Source of the DNA: Clostridia bacterium
Lineage (GTDB): Bacteria > Bacillota > Clostridia > Oscillospirales > Acutalibacteraceae
DNA length: 7,516 nt
Assembly (NCBI GenBank): GCA_900766895.1
Contig: CAAFXF010000050.1
Location: forward strand, 1 to 7,516
Reading direction: 5' to 3'
Of the stretch, positions 1-7,465 are shown one piece after another. Both the position numbers and the translations under genes were made by a program. The notes under the pieces were generated by a model. It had not been told where the DNA came from and did not search any database. It saw nothing but the letters and a program-made list of their open reading frames with translations. Each line of letters begins with the position of its first letter. The stretch's first letter is position 1.

Positions 1-1
1 C

Positions 2-1336
2 GGCTTTCACACAAGTGTTAACATTAAGGAACGAAACAAGATTGCCGAGTTTATCAGCACAATAAAAAACGACATTCTCGTATTCCTTGTGTTTACAGCA
101 CTTCTGGCAATCATAAAAAATCCGTTGCTCGAGCAGAGAACAATGATAGGCATATCGTTCATCCTTTTCTTTGTGTTTACAAATATCGGAAGATACTACC
201 TTAAAAGGTGGCTTACCGGCGGATACGGCTTATCAAAGGCAAAAATCACATCATATGTAGGTGTACTTACAACAAAAGACAGAGCCGAGGAATTTATTAC
301 CGGTCTGAAGGAGGACTGGTCAATAAACATTACCGGCGTGGCTTTGCTTGACAACTTTGTTGAAAACGGCAGATTTACATATGACAGGAACTTTGAATTC
401 GGTTCCGAATATACAAACTCAATCATTTCTACAAAAAAGAGAATAAAATTTCCGCACGTTGTTGCGCAGGATGTTCCGGTAATTGCAACCGATATTCGTT
501 TTATTGATTGGATTAGGAAAACAACTCTTGATGAGGTTTTCATTAACCTGCCGTACAGCGAAAGCAGTGATGTTTTTGAAATCGTTGAGGAGCTTGAGGG
601 TATGGGCGTTACGGTTCACCTTAACGTTCCTACGCTTGACAATCTTGTTGACGAAAGCAACTTTAACAACATCAATTGCAAAATATATTCAGGCTATCCG
701 CTTGCAACATTTTCCGCTGCCGTACATAACAGCACCCAGCTTGCCGTAAAGCGTTTTGTTGACATTGTCGGTGCATTGGCCGGAATAATTCTTTCCATAC
801 CTATCATCGCAATAACGGCAATTCCCCTTTTGCTTGAATCTCCCGGACCGCTCTTCTTTAAGCAGGAGCGTGTTGGAATGAACGGAAGGCTGTTCAATAT
901 GTACAAGCTCCGTTCTATGTACAAGGACGCAGAGGCTCGTAAGGCAGAGCTTATGAAGCACAACAAAATGGACGGCTTTATGTTCAAAATGGATAACGAC
1001 CCAAGAATTACAAAGGTGGGCAAGGTTATCAGAAAGCTCAGCATTGACGAGCTTCCGCAATTCTTTAATGTACTAAAGGGTGATATGAGTCTTGTGGGAA
1101 CAAGACCTCCTACGGTTAAGGAATTTGAGCACTATGAAAGCAGACACAAGAGACGACTTTCAATGCGTCCCGGAATTACAGGAATGTGGCAGGTCAGCGG
1201 CAGATCGGACATCGTTGACTTTGAAGAGGTTGTAAAGCTTGACTGCGAATACATAGACAATTGGAACTTGCTTCTTGATTTGCAAATTCTGCTTAAAACA
1301 GTTAAAGTTGTTCTAACCCACGAAGGAGCAGAGTAA
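2..1336 (+). CDS. Undecaprenyl-phosphate sugar-1-phosphate transferase (polyprenyl glycosylphosphotransferase), 5' partial
   Basis: Priming enzyme of polysaccharide synthesis: it moves a sugar-1-phosphate from a nucleotide sugar to undecaprenyl phosphate at the cytoplasmic membrane. The frame is open to the left edge, so the true start is outside the window; the GTG at 89 is an internal Val codon. Of the 444 visible residues, about 25-42 and 50-63 are hydrophobic and look like the last N-terminal membrane helices. A Rossmann-like middle region (about 75-215) follows, and then the catalytic bac_transf domain (about 249-444). Visible family motifs are KRFVD followed by a long hydrophobic membrane-embedded helix, GPLFFKQERVG, KLRSM, DPRIT, SIDELPQ with the Asp-Glu pair at about 349-350 (catalytic dyad by family knowledge), NVLKGDMSLVGTRP and PGITGMWQVSGRS. 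Family members are usually about 460-500 residues, so perhaps 20-60 residues are missing. The stop overlaps the next start (TAATG). The identity of the transferred sugar cannot be read from the sequence. Confidence 0.95.
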   Translation, partial: GFHTSVNIKERNKIAEFISTIKNDILVFLVFTALLAIIKNPLLEQRTMIGISFILFFVFTNIGRYYLKRWLTGGYGLSKAKITSYVGVLTTKDRAEEFITGLKEDWSINITGVALLDNFVENGRFTYDRNFEFGSEYTNSIISTKKRIKFPHVVAQDVPVIATDIRFIDWIRKTTLDEVFINLPYSESSDVFEIVEELEGMGVTVHLNVPTLDNLVDESNFNNINCKIYSGYPLATFSAAVHNSTQLAVKRFVDIVGALAGIILSIPIIAITAIPLLLESPGPLFFKQERVGMNGRLFNMYKLRSMYKDAEARKAELMKHNKMDGFMFKMDNDPRITKVGKVIRKLSIDELPQFFNVLKGDMSLVGTRPPTVKEFEHYESRHKRRLSMRPGITGMWQVSGRSDIVDFEEVVKLDCEYIDNWNLLLDLQILLKTVKVVLTHEGAE

Positions 1337-2457
1337 TGAAAATAGCAATGATTGGACATAAACGCATTCCATCAAGAGAAGGCGGAATAGAGATAGTTGT
1401 ATCTGAACTTTCAAAGCGTATGGTCAATCTTGGCAATGATGTTGTTGCATATAACAGAAAAAGCGAACACATTGCCGGCAAAGAGCACGAAATAGCAACA
1501 GGACTTAACACTTGGGAGGGCGTGAACCTTAAATGGATTCCAACACCCAATTCATCAAAACTAAATGCCATTGTATATAGCTTTTTTGCAACTTTTGATG
1601 CAGTGTTTCACAAATTTGATGTAATACATTTTCACGCAGAAGGTCCTGCGTCAATGGTTTTGCTTACAAAACTGTTCAGAAAAAGATGTATTGTAACTAT
1701 TCATGGAATAGATTGGCAAAGAAGCAAATGGGGCGGATTTGCAACAAAGTTTCTTAAATTCGGAGAAAAAACTGCTGCTAAATACGCCGATGAAGTAATC
1801 GTACTTTCTCAAAATGTCAAAGATTATTTTCTAAAAACATACAACAGAAAAACTGTTTTTATTCCGAACGGCATCTCCCCTGCTCAAGTTATTTCACCTG
1901 AAATAATCAAAGAAAAATATAATTTACAAAAAAATGAATACATACTCTTTTTGGGACGACTTGTTCCTGAAAAAGGTATACACTATTTGATAGAGGCATA
2001 CAGCAAAATCAACACCGATAAAGTCCTCGTCATTGCAGGCGGTTCGAGTCACACGAGTGAATATGAATCACAACTCAAAGATATGGCAAAATCAAATCCC
2101 AACATTATTTTCACGGGGTTTGTTGAGGGCAAGGAATTAGCAGAGTTATATTCAAACGCATATATCTACTGCTTGCCGAGTGATTTGGAAGGTATGCCTA
2201 TCAGCTTACTTGAAGCTATGAGTTTCGGCAACTGCTGTCTTACATCCGACATATGCGAATGTACTGAGGTTTGCGAAAACAATGCCGAATATTTCGAAAA
2301 AAGCAACGTCGAAAATTTGAAAGATAAATTGCAATATCTTTTAGATAATGACGACATTGTAAAAAATTACAAAAACAATGCCTCAAGATATATTTTGAAC
2401 AAATACGACTGGGACAAAGTCACAAAACAAACTCTGGATTTATATTCTAAATTATGA
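1336..2457 (+). CDS. Glycosyltransferase, GT4 family (GT-B fold)
   Basis: Probable cytoplasmic, membrane-associated retaining glycosyltransferase that adds a sugar to the lipid-linked chain. The 373 residues match the usual length. The N-terminal domain starts MKIAMIGHKRIP with a Gly-Gly-Ile-Glu loop at 16-19, resembling the DUF1972-type N-terminus seen in some rhamnosyl- and galactosyltransferases. It also has HFHAEGP (98-104) and HGIDW (123-127). The C-terminal donor-binding domain has IPNG (176-179), GRLVPEKG (207-214) and the E-x7-E motif at E285/E293. AAGGAG at 1323-1328 is a good ribosome binding site for the ATG, which overlaps the previous stop by one base. Position between the priming enzyme and the rml genes makes it a candidate for adding the second sugar, possibly rhamnose; this is inference. 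Its second half is clearly more AT-rich than the rml genes, and residues 300-313 hold five cysteines. Confidence 0.92.
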   Translation: MKIAMIGHKRIPSREGGIEIVVSELSKRMVNLGNDVVAYNRKSEHIAGKEHEIATGLNTWEGVNLKWIPTPNSSKLNAIVYSFFATFDAVFHKFDVIHFHAEGPASMVLLTKLFRKRCIVTIHGIDWQRSKWGGFATKFLKFGEKTAAKYADEVIVLSQNVKDYFLKTYNRKTVFIPNGISPAQVISPEIIKEKYNLQKNEYILFLGRLVPEKGIHYLIEAYSKINTDKVLVIAGGSSHTSEYESQLKDMAKSNPNIIFTGFVEGKELAELYSNAYIYCLPSDLEGMPISLLEAMSFGNCCLTSDICECTEVCENNAEYFEKSNVENLKDKLQYLLDNDDIVKNYKNNASRYILNKYDWDKVTKQTLDLYSKL

Positions 2458-2470
2458 TGGAGAAGAAACA

Positions 2471-3370
2471 ATGAAAGGTATAATTCTTGCAGGCGGTAGC
2501 GGCACAAGGCTCTACCCATTAACAATGGTAACATCAAAGCAGCTGTTGCCGATATACGACAAGCCTATGATTTATTATCCGCTCAGCACTCTTATGCTTG
2601 CAGGTATTAATGATATACTAATTATTTCTACTCCCGTTGATTTGCCGAATTTTCAAAGGTTGCTCGGTGACGGCAGTCAGTACGGAATTAAGCTGACATA
2701 TAAGGTTCAGCCATCTCCTGACGGACTGGCTCAGGCATTTACTCTCGGCGAGGACTTCATCGGTGATGATTGCTGTGCAATGGTTCTCGGTGATAATATT
2801 TTTTACGGTGCAGGCTTTGGAAAAATTCTTGCCGAGGCAAAGAAAAACGCTGAGGAAAACCACAGAGCAACTGTATTTGGCTATCACGTTGAAGACCCTG
2901 AGCGCTTTGGTATAGTTGAATTTGACAAAACCGGAAGAGTGCTTTCACTTGAAGAAAAGCCTGAAAACCCTAAATCCACTTGGGCAATTACAGGCCTATA
3001 TTTTTATGATAACCGTTGTATTGAATATGCAAAATCCCTTAAGCCATCGGCTCGGGGTGAGCTTGAAATCACCGACCTAAACAGAATTTATCTGGAAAAC
3101 AACGAGCTTGATGTAAAGCTTCTCGGACGAGGCTTTGCCTGGCTTGATACAGGAACAATGGATAGCCTTATTGAAGCCGCAAACTTTGTAAAAACCATCC
3201 AAAGTCAACAAGGTATTCGTATTTCTGCACCGGAGGAAATTGCATGGCGAAAGGGCTGGATTGACAAGGCAAGGCTTATTGAATCCGCAGAAAAATACGG
3301 CAAATCCGATTACGGCAAATACCTAAAGGGTATTGCTGAAAATGACGAAATGGAGGTGCTTGGCATATGA
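2471..3370 (+). CDS. rmlA: Glucose-1-phosphate thymidylyltransferase
   Basis: First enzyme of dTDP-L-rhamnose synthesis: glucose-1-phosphate + dTTP gives dTDP-glucose + pyrophosphate, in the cytoplasm. At 299 residues it matches the short RmlA/RfbA class. The nucleotide-binding signature GGSGTRLYPLT is at 8-18, followed by SKQLLPIYDKPMIYYPLS (22-39), QPSPDGLAQAF (80-90), the metal-binding LGDN (107-110), EEKP (161-164), GELEITD (196-202) and WLDTGT (224-229). No expected motif is missing. GGAG at 2459-2462 lies 8 bases before the ATG, in a 13-base gap after the glycosyltransferase; this is the only non-overlapping junction among the first six genes. Its end overlaps rmlB by four bases (ATGA). 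Confidence is high because it is followed by rmlB, rmlD and rmlC. Confidence 0.97.
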   Translation: MKGIILAGGSGTRLYPLTMVTSKQLLPIYDKPMIYYPLSTLMLAGINDILIISTPVDLPNFQRLLGDGSQYGIKLTYKVQPSPDGLAQAFTLGEDFIGDDCCAMVLGDNIFYGAGFGKILAEAKKNAEENHRATVFGYHVEDPERFGIVEFDKTGRVLSLEEKPENPKSTWAITGLYFYDNRCIEYAKSLKPSARGELEITDLNRIYLENNELDVKLLGRGFAWLDTGTMDSLIEAANFVKTIQSQQGIRISAPEEIAWRKGWIDKARLIESAEKYGKSDYGKYLKGIAENDEMEVLGI

Positions 3371-4386
3371 CGATTATCGTTACGGGCGGTGCCGGATTTA
3401 TCGGCTCAAACTTCATTTTTTATATGATGGATAAGCACCCCGAATACAGAATTGTTTGCCTCGATAAGCTTACATATGCAGGCAATTTGTCAACTCTTGC
3501 TCCTGTTATGGACAATTCGAATTTTAGATTTGTAAAAGCAGATATTTGTGACAAGGATGCTGTTGAAGGGCTATTTGAGGAGGAGCATCCCGACATTGTT
3601 GTAAACTTTGCTGCAGAGTCACATGTTGACCGTTCCATTGAGGATCCGGGAATTTTTCTAAAAACAAACATCCTCGGAACACAGGTTCTTATGGATGCAT
3701 GCAGAAAATACGGTATTCAAAGATACCATCAGGTATCAACCGATGAGGTATACGGCGATTTGCCGCTTGACAGACCCGATTTGTTTTTCACAGAGGAAAC
3801 ACCGATTCACACCTCATCACCGTACAGCTCATCAAAGGCAGGAGCGGATTTGTTGGTTCTTGCTTATTACAGAACATACGGTCTACCGGTAACAATCAGC
3901 CGTTGCTCTAACAATTACGGTCCATATCACTTTCCGGAAAAGCTTATTCCTCTTATGATTGCCAATGCACTCAACAACAAGCCTCTTCCTGTTTACGGTA
4001 AAGGGCTTAATGTTAGAGATTGGCTTTATGTAGAGGATCATTGCAAGGCTATTGATTTGATAATCCATAAGGGAAGAGTCGGCGAGGTTTACAATATCGG
4101 TGGACACAACGAGATGAAAAACATCGACATCGTTAAGCTTATATGCAAGGAACTGGGCAAAAGTGAAGAGTTAATCACTTATGTTGCCGACAGAAAAGGT
4201 CACGATATGCGTTATGCTATCGACCCAACAAAGATTCATAACGAACTTGGATGGCTTCCTGAAACGATGTTTGCAGACGGAATTAAGAAAACAATCGCTT
4301 GGTATCTCGACAACAGAGAATGGTGGGAGAGCATCATTTCAGGCGAATATCAGGAATACTACGATAAAATGTACGGTAACAGATAA
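3367..4386 (+). CDS. rmlB: dTDP-glucose 4,6-dehydratase
   Basis: Second step of the dTDP-rhamnose pathway: NAD-dependent conversion of dTDP-glucose to dTDP-4-keto-6-deoxyglucose. It is an extended short-chain dehydrogenase of normal length (339 residues). Visible elements are the NAD-binding TGGAGFIGSNF (6-16), DKLTYAGNL (33-41), NFAAESHVDRSI (80-91), the active-site STDEVYGD segment with Asp126-Glu127 (dehydratase acid/base pair in this family), the Y153-x3-K157 catalytic pair, and RCSNNYGPYHFPEKLIPL (179-196). GGAGGTG at 3352-3358, inside the end of rmlA, is a strong ribosome binding site eight bases before the ATG. The start overlaps rmlA by four bases and the stop overlaps rmlD by one (TAATG), which suggests coupled translation. 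Confidence 0.97.
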   Translation: MTIIVTGGAGFIGSNFIFYMMDKHPEYRIVCLDKLTYAGNLSTLAPVMDNSNFRFVKADICDKDAVEGLFEEEHPDIVVNFAAESHVDRSIEDPGIFLKTNILGTQVLMDACRKYGIQRYHQVSTDEVYGDLPLDRPDLFFTEETPIHTSSPYSSSKAGADLLVLAYYRTYGLPVTISRCSNNYGPYHFPEKLIPLMIANALNNKPLPVYGKGLNVRDWLYVEDHCKAIDLIIHKGRVGEVYNIGGHNEMKNIDIVKLICKELGKSEELITYVADRKGHDMRYAIDPTKIHNELGWLPETMFADGIKKTIAWYLDNREWWESIISGEYQEYYDKMYGNR

Positions 4387-5249
4387 TGAAGGTATTAGTA
4401 ACCGGAGTAAACGGACAGCTTGGACATGATGTTATGAACGAGCTGACAAAAAGAGAACACAATGCTGTCGGTGTTGACATTGATGAAATGGATATTACCG
4501 ACAAGAAATGTGTTGATGATGTAATCGGTAAAACAAATCCCGATGCAGTAATACACTGTGCGGCATGGACAGCGGTTGACCTTGCCGAAGAAGCCGAAAA
4601 CATTGACACGGTAAGGGCTGTTAATGCCTACGGAACAAAATACATTGCTCAGTCCTGCAAGGCACTTGATTGCAAAATGATGTACATAAGCACAGATTAT
4701 GTATTCGACGGTCAGGGAACAGATCCTTGGAAGGCAGACTGCAAAGACTATGCTCCGCTTAATGTATACGGTCAAACAAAGCTTGAGGGTGAATTGGCGG
4801 TAGCAGGCACTCTTGATAAATACTTTATTGTTCGTATTGCATGGGTTTTCGGAGTTAACGGAAAAAACTTTATAAAGACCATGCTGAATGTAGGAAAGAC
4901 GCACGACACAGTTACAGTTGTTGACGACCAAATCGGCACACCAACCTACACATATGATCTTGCGCGACTGCTTGTTGATATGATAGAAACCGAAAAATAC
5001 GGCTACTATCATGCAACAAATGAGGGTGGATATATCAGTTGGTATGATTTTGCCTGTGAGATTTTCAAGCAAGCAGGATATAATACAAAAGTTAAACCTG
5101 TTACCACTGCCGAATACGGTGGTATATCCAAGGCGAAAAGGCCATTTAACAGCAGGCTTGACAAAAGCAAGCTGTTGCAAAACGGCTTTACTCCCCTACC
5201 TACATGGCAGGATGCCTTGGCAAGATACCTTAAGGAGATAGAATATTAA
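4386..5249 (+). CDS. rmlD: dTDP-4-dehydrorhamnose reductase
   Basis: Last step of the pathway: NAD(P)H-dependent reduction of dTDP-4-keto-L-rhamnose to dTDP-L-rhamnose. The 287 residues are typical. It shows the Rossmann GVNGQLG motif (7-13), HCAAWTAVD (57-65), STDYVFDG (102-109), Y128-x3-K132, RIAWVFG (150-156), DQIGTPTY (181-188) and the C-terminal RPFNSRLDKSKL (252-263) typical of RmlD. The start overlaps the rmlB stop by one base. No convincing Shine-Dalgarno sequence precedes it (the upstream sequence is ACGGTAACAGATA), so translation probably depends on reinitiation by ribosomes finishing rmlB. It is followed by rmlC rather than preceding rmlA, so the set runs A-B-D-C. Confidence 0.96.
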   Translation: MKVLVTGVNGQLGHDVMNELTKREHNAVGVDIDEMDITDKKCVDDVIGKTNPDAVIHCAAWTAVDLAEEAENIDTVRAVNAYGTKYIAQSCKALDCKMMYISTDYVFDGQGTDPWKADCKDYAPLNVYGQTKLEGELAVAGTLDKYFIVRIAWVFGVNGKNFIKTMLNVGKTHDTVTVVDDQIGTPTYTYDLARLLVDMIETEKYGYYHATNEGGYISWYDFACEIFKQAGYNTKVKPVTTAEYGGISKAKRPFNSRLDKSKLLQNGFTPLPTWQDALARYLKEIEY

Positions 5250-5794
5250 TGGGACAAATTTCGGTTGAAAAAAATGTAGGCGGTATAGAAGGGCTGTGTG
5301 TTATCACACCTGCTGTTCACGGCGATAATCGCGGTTATTTTATGGAAACCTATAATGAAAACGATATGAAAGAAGCCGGAATAAACATTAGATTTGTTCA
5401 GGATAATCAATCAGCCTCTATAAAGGGTGTTCTTCGAGGACTTCACAGACAGATAAATTATCCGCAGGCAAAGCTTGTTAGGGTTATTAAGGGTTCTGTT
5501 TTTGATGTTGCTGTTGATATGAGAGAAGAAAGCCCCACCTATCTAAAGTGGTACGGAGTAGAATTAACCGAAAGCAACAAAAAACAATTTTTAATACCGA
5601 AGGGCTTTGCGCACGGCTTTCTTGTATTGAGCGATTATGCAGAATTCTGCTACAAAGTTGATGATTTCTTCCACCCAAATGATGAGGGCGGAATTGCATA
5701 TAATGATCCTACAATTAATATAGAATGGCCTATTCCTGACGGTATGGAGCTCATCCTTTCAGAAAAGGATAAGGCTTTGAAGCCTTTAAAATAG
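5249..5794 (+). CDS. rmlC: dTDP-4-dehydrorhamnose 3,5-epimerase
   Basis: Third step of the pathway: double epimerisation at C3 and C5 of dTDP-4-keto-6-deoxyglucose to the L-rhamno form. It is a cupin-fold, usually dimeric enzyme of normal length (181 residues). Family residues are all visible: GDNRGYFMETYN (25-36), FVQDNQSAS (49-57), LRGLHRQ with the catalytic His66, KLVRVIKGSVFDVAVD (75-90), IPKGFAHGF (116-124), EFCYK with Tyr135 (proposed acid) and LSEKD with Asp174 (His-Asp dyad partner by alignment with the Salmonella enzyme from memory). AAGGAG at 5232-5237 lies 11 bases before the ATG, and the start overlaps the rmlD stop by one base. It is the last gene of the tightly overlapping run. 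Confidence 0.97.
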   Translation: MGQISVEKNVGGIEGLCVITPAVHGDNRGYFMETYNENDMKEAGINIRFVQDNQSASIKGVLRGLHRQINYPQAKLVRVIKGSVFDVAVDMREESPTYLKWYGVELTESNKKQFLIPKGFAHGFLVLSDYAEFCYKVDDFFHPNDEGGIAYNDPTINIEWPIPDGMELILSEKDKALKPLK

Positions 5795-5815
5795 TATTTA
5801 ATTTCGGAGCGGACA

Positions 5816-6249
5816 ATGAGAATTGTACTTGTAAACAAATTTTTATATAAATGTGGCAGGAGTGAAACATATTTTATAAATTTAAGTGATGCTCTTGAAA
5901 AAGCCGGTCATACTGTCTTTTGGTTCGGAATGATTGCTCCCGGTGAAGAATTAAATCGAATTTATAACATCGCCGAGGCTACAATTGTTCCGTCAAAGTT
6001 TGAATCATTTTGTTTAGGCGTTATTGAGTCATTTTCAGCAGGTGTTCCTGTATTATTAGACGAAAATTCATCGTTCTCTTTTAGTGAAAGCGCCTTGCTA
6101 TACACAACCGATAATTTTGAGCAAGTTATCAAAGACAATATTTTATATAACAAAGAACAACAAATAAAACTAAAAAAGAAGTTCGTGAAAACGCTTTAAA
6201 TAACTATAATTGGAATACTATTGCAAAGCAATATACTAATTTCAAATAA
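5816..6249 (+). pseudogene. Glycosyltransferase (GT4-type) remnant: internal deletion plus -1 frameshift
   Basis: From the ATG at 5816 (GGAG at 5806-5809 is a good ribosome binding site) the frame runs only to a TAA at 6197-6199, 127 residues. Residues 1-39 look like the start of a GT4 enzyme (MRIVLVNKFLY, a degraded GG-x-ET loop reading CGRSETY, then ALEKAGHTV). From about residue 43 the protein is already in the C-terminal donor domain: GEELNRIYNIAEATIVPS, then the E-x7-E motif at E63/E71 and SAGVPVL. Roughly 200 residues normally lying between these parts are absent, consistent with an in-frame deletion near 5930-5942. After residue 119 a shift to the -1 frame restores a typical glycosyltransferase tail (KEVRENALNNYNWNTIAKQY) ending at TAA 6247-6249. 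It lies 21 bases after rmlC, so it is probably still transcribed. Without the acceptor domain, enzyme activity is unlikely. Confidence 0.8.
6172..6178 (+). other. A AAA AAG slippery heptamer at the frameshift point
   Basis: Read in the upstream frame the bases are CT-A AAA AAG, the X XXY YYZ form of a -1 ribosomal slip site and the same heptamer used by Escherichia coli dnaX. A -1 slip here leads exactly into the frame that carries the missing glycosyltransferase tail. A lost A in a former seven-A run gives the same picture and is the simpler explanation, because the gene is already internally deleted. I see no clear stimulatory stem-loop just downstream, only a six-base-pair hairpin at 6219-6233. 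Confidence 0.35.
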
Positions 6250-6273
6250 TTAAATCTTTCAAAATAGCAAATA

Positions 6274-6279
6274 TATAAT
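6274..6279 (+). promoter_or_regulatory. Possible -10 element (TATAAT) before the radical SAM gene
   Basis: A perfect TATAAT sits in the AT-rich gap between the broken glycosyltransferase and the radical SAM gene. No recognisable -35 hexamer lies about 17 bases upstream and there is no extended TG. Initiation here would leave a leader of only about 10 bases. In such AT-rich sequence a chance match is quite likely. Confidence 0.2.
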
Positions 6280-6295
6280 ACAACGAGTGATTACC

Positions 6296-7465
6296 ATGGC
6301 AAAAAAACTTAACGGAACAGTAATAGTTACATATCGTTGCAACGCAAGATGCACAATGTGCAACAGATACAAAGCTCCATCAAAAAAAGAAGAAGAGATT
6401 TCAATTGAAACAATCAAAAAGCTTCCACCTATGTATTTTACTAACATTACGGGTGGCGAACCTTTTATCAGAGAAGATTTAAAGGATATTGTCAGAGAAC
6501 TTTACAAAAAAAGCGACAGAATCGTTATATCAACCAACGGCTTTTTCACAGACAGGATTGTTGATTTATGCAAAGAATTTCCTCAAATCGGCATTAGAAT
6601 TTCTATTGAAGGTCTTGAACAAACAAACAACGAAATCCGTGGACTTGATGACGGCTTTAACAAGGGCTACAGCACCCTTAAAAAGCTTGTTGATATGGGA
6701 ATGAAAGATGTCGGCTTTGGTATGACTGTACAGGACAAAAACGCTCCCGACCTCGTTCCGCTTTATGAACTTTCCAACAAGATGGGAATGGAATTTGCCA
6801 CAGCTTCACTTCACAACAGCTTTTACTTTGTTGAAACAAAAAACAAAATCAACGACCGTCCGATGGTTGCCGAGAATTTTGAAAAGCTTATCAACGAATT
6901 ATTGGCTTCAAACAGCCCTAAAAAGTGGTTCAGAGCCTATTTCAATCACGGTTTAATCAATTATATTTACGGTCAAAAAAGGCTTTTGCCTTGCGATATG
7001 AGCTTTGACACATTCTTCATTGACCCATACGGTGATGTTATGCCTTGCAACGGCACAAAAGACAAAGAAGTTATGGGTAACCTGAACGAGCAAAGCTGGG
7101 ATGAACTGTGGAACAGCGAACAGGCAGAGCGTGTAAGAAATATTGTTAGACATTGCGACAGAAACTGTTGGATGATTGGCTCTGTATCCCCTGCTATGCA
7201 CAAATATATCTGGGGGCCTACGTTGTGGGTTGTAAAACATAAACTCAAGTTTTGGACAAAAGAAAAATACTCAATGTATGAGAGTCAGGTTGTTCGTGAC
7301 TACCGTGACGGCAAGGTTACAAAAGAAGAACTTGACAAGCTCTCAACCTGCGATATGAACGCAGTAATCAATAACGGACTTTCTACCGCTTCAATGGAAC
7401 AATTGAAAAACAGAACCGGCGAAGAAATTGTTGATGAGGATATAAACGCACAAAATCTAAAATAA
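6296..7465 (+). CDS. Radical SAM protein with SPASM/twitch-like C-terminal region, substrate unknown
   Basis: Soluble iron-sulfur enzyme expected to cleave S-adenosylmethionine and start a radical reaction; the substrate cannot be told. I chose the ATG at 6296 (389 residues) because GAGTGA at 6285-6290 can serve as its ribosome binding site; a GTG at 6287 is in frame but has no such site. The N-terminal half shows the cluster-binding C15-x3-C19-x2-C22, TGGEPFIRED (52-61), the STNGF strand (79-83) and ISIEGL (102-107), all standard radical SAM elements. The C-terminal half has C233, the IDPYGDVMPCNG segment with C251, the GNLNEQSWDELW signature, and C287-x3-C291. This matches a SPASM/twitch-type region for an auxiliary cluster. 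About 95 residues after it are unlike domains I recognise. No precursor peptide gene is visible nearby, and the setting suggests a sugar, lipid-carrier or cell-envelope substrate. It starts 46 bases after the glycosyltransferase remnant, and its last 14 codons plus the stop form one arm of an inverted repeat. Confidence 0.88.
   Translation: MAKKLNGTVIVTYRCNARCTMCNRYKAPSKKEEEISIETIKKLPPMYFTNITGGEPFIREDLKDIVRELYKKSDRIVISTNGFFTDRIVDLCKEFPQIGIRISIEGLEQTNNEIRGLDDGFNKGYSTLKKLVDMGMKDVGFGMTVQDKNAPDLVPLYELSNKMGMEFATASLHNSFYFVETKNKINDRPMVAENFEKLINELLASNSPKKWFRAYFNHGLINYIYGQKRLLPCDMSFDTFFIDPYGDVMPCNGTKDKEVMGNLNEQSWDELWNSEQAERVRNIVRHCDRNCWMIGSVSPAMHKYIWGPTLWVVKHKLKFWTKEKYSMYESQVVRDYRDGKVTKEELDKLSTCDMNAVINNGLSTASMEQLKNRTGEEIVDEDINAQNLK

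Noticed and set aside
89..91. GTG as the start of the sugar-phosphate transferase
   Set aside because: The frame is open upstream to the window edge, and the 29 codons before it read naturally into the membrane helix. There is no ribosome binding site, so the gene is partial.
4395..5180. Long open frame on the - strand opposite rmlD (261 codons)
   Set aside because: It lies wholly inside a gene with all RmlD motifs, and its product is Cys- and Ile-rich without recognisable domains. It is an antisense shadow.
5771..5786. Small hairpin AAGGCT-TTGA-AGCCTT at the end of rmlC as a terminator
   Set aside because: The stem is only six base pairs, lies inside coding sequence, and is followed by TTAAAATAG rather than a U-run.
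6219..6233. Hairpin TATTGC-AAA-GCAATA after the glycosyltransferase frameshift
   Set aside because: Six AT-rich pairs with no U-run are too weak for a terminator, and it is too far from the slip site to be a usual frameshift stimulator.
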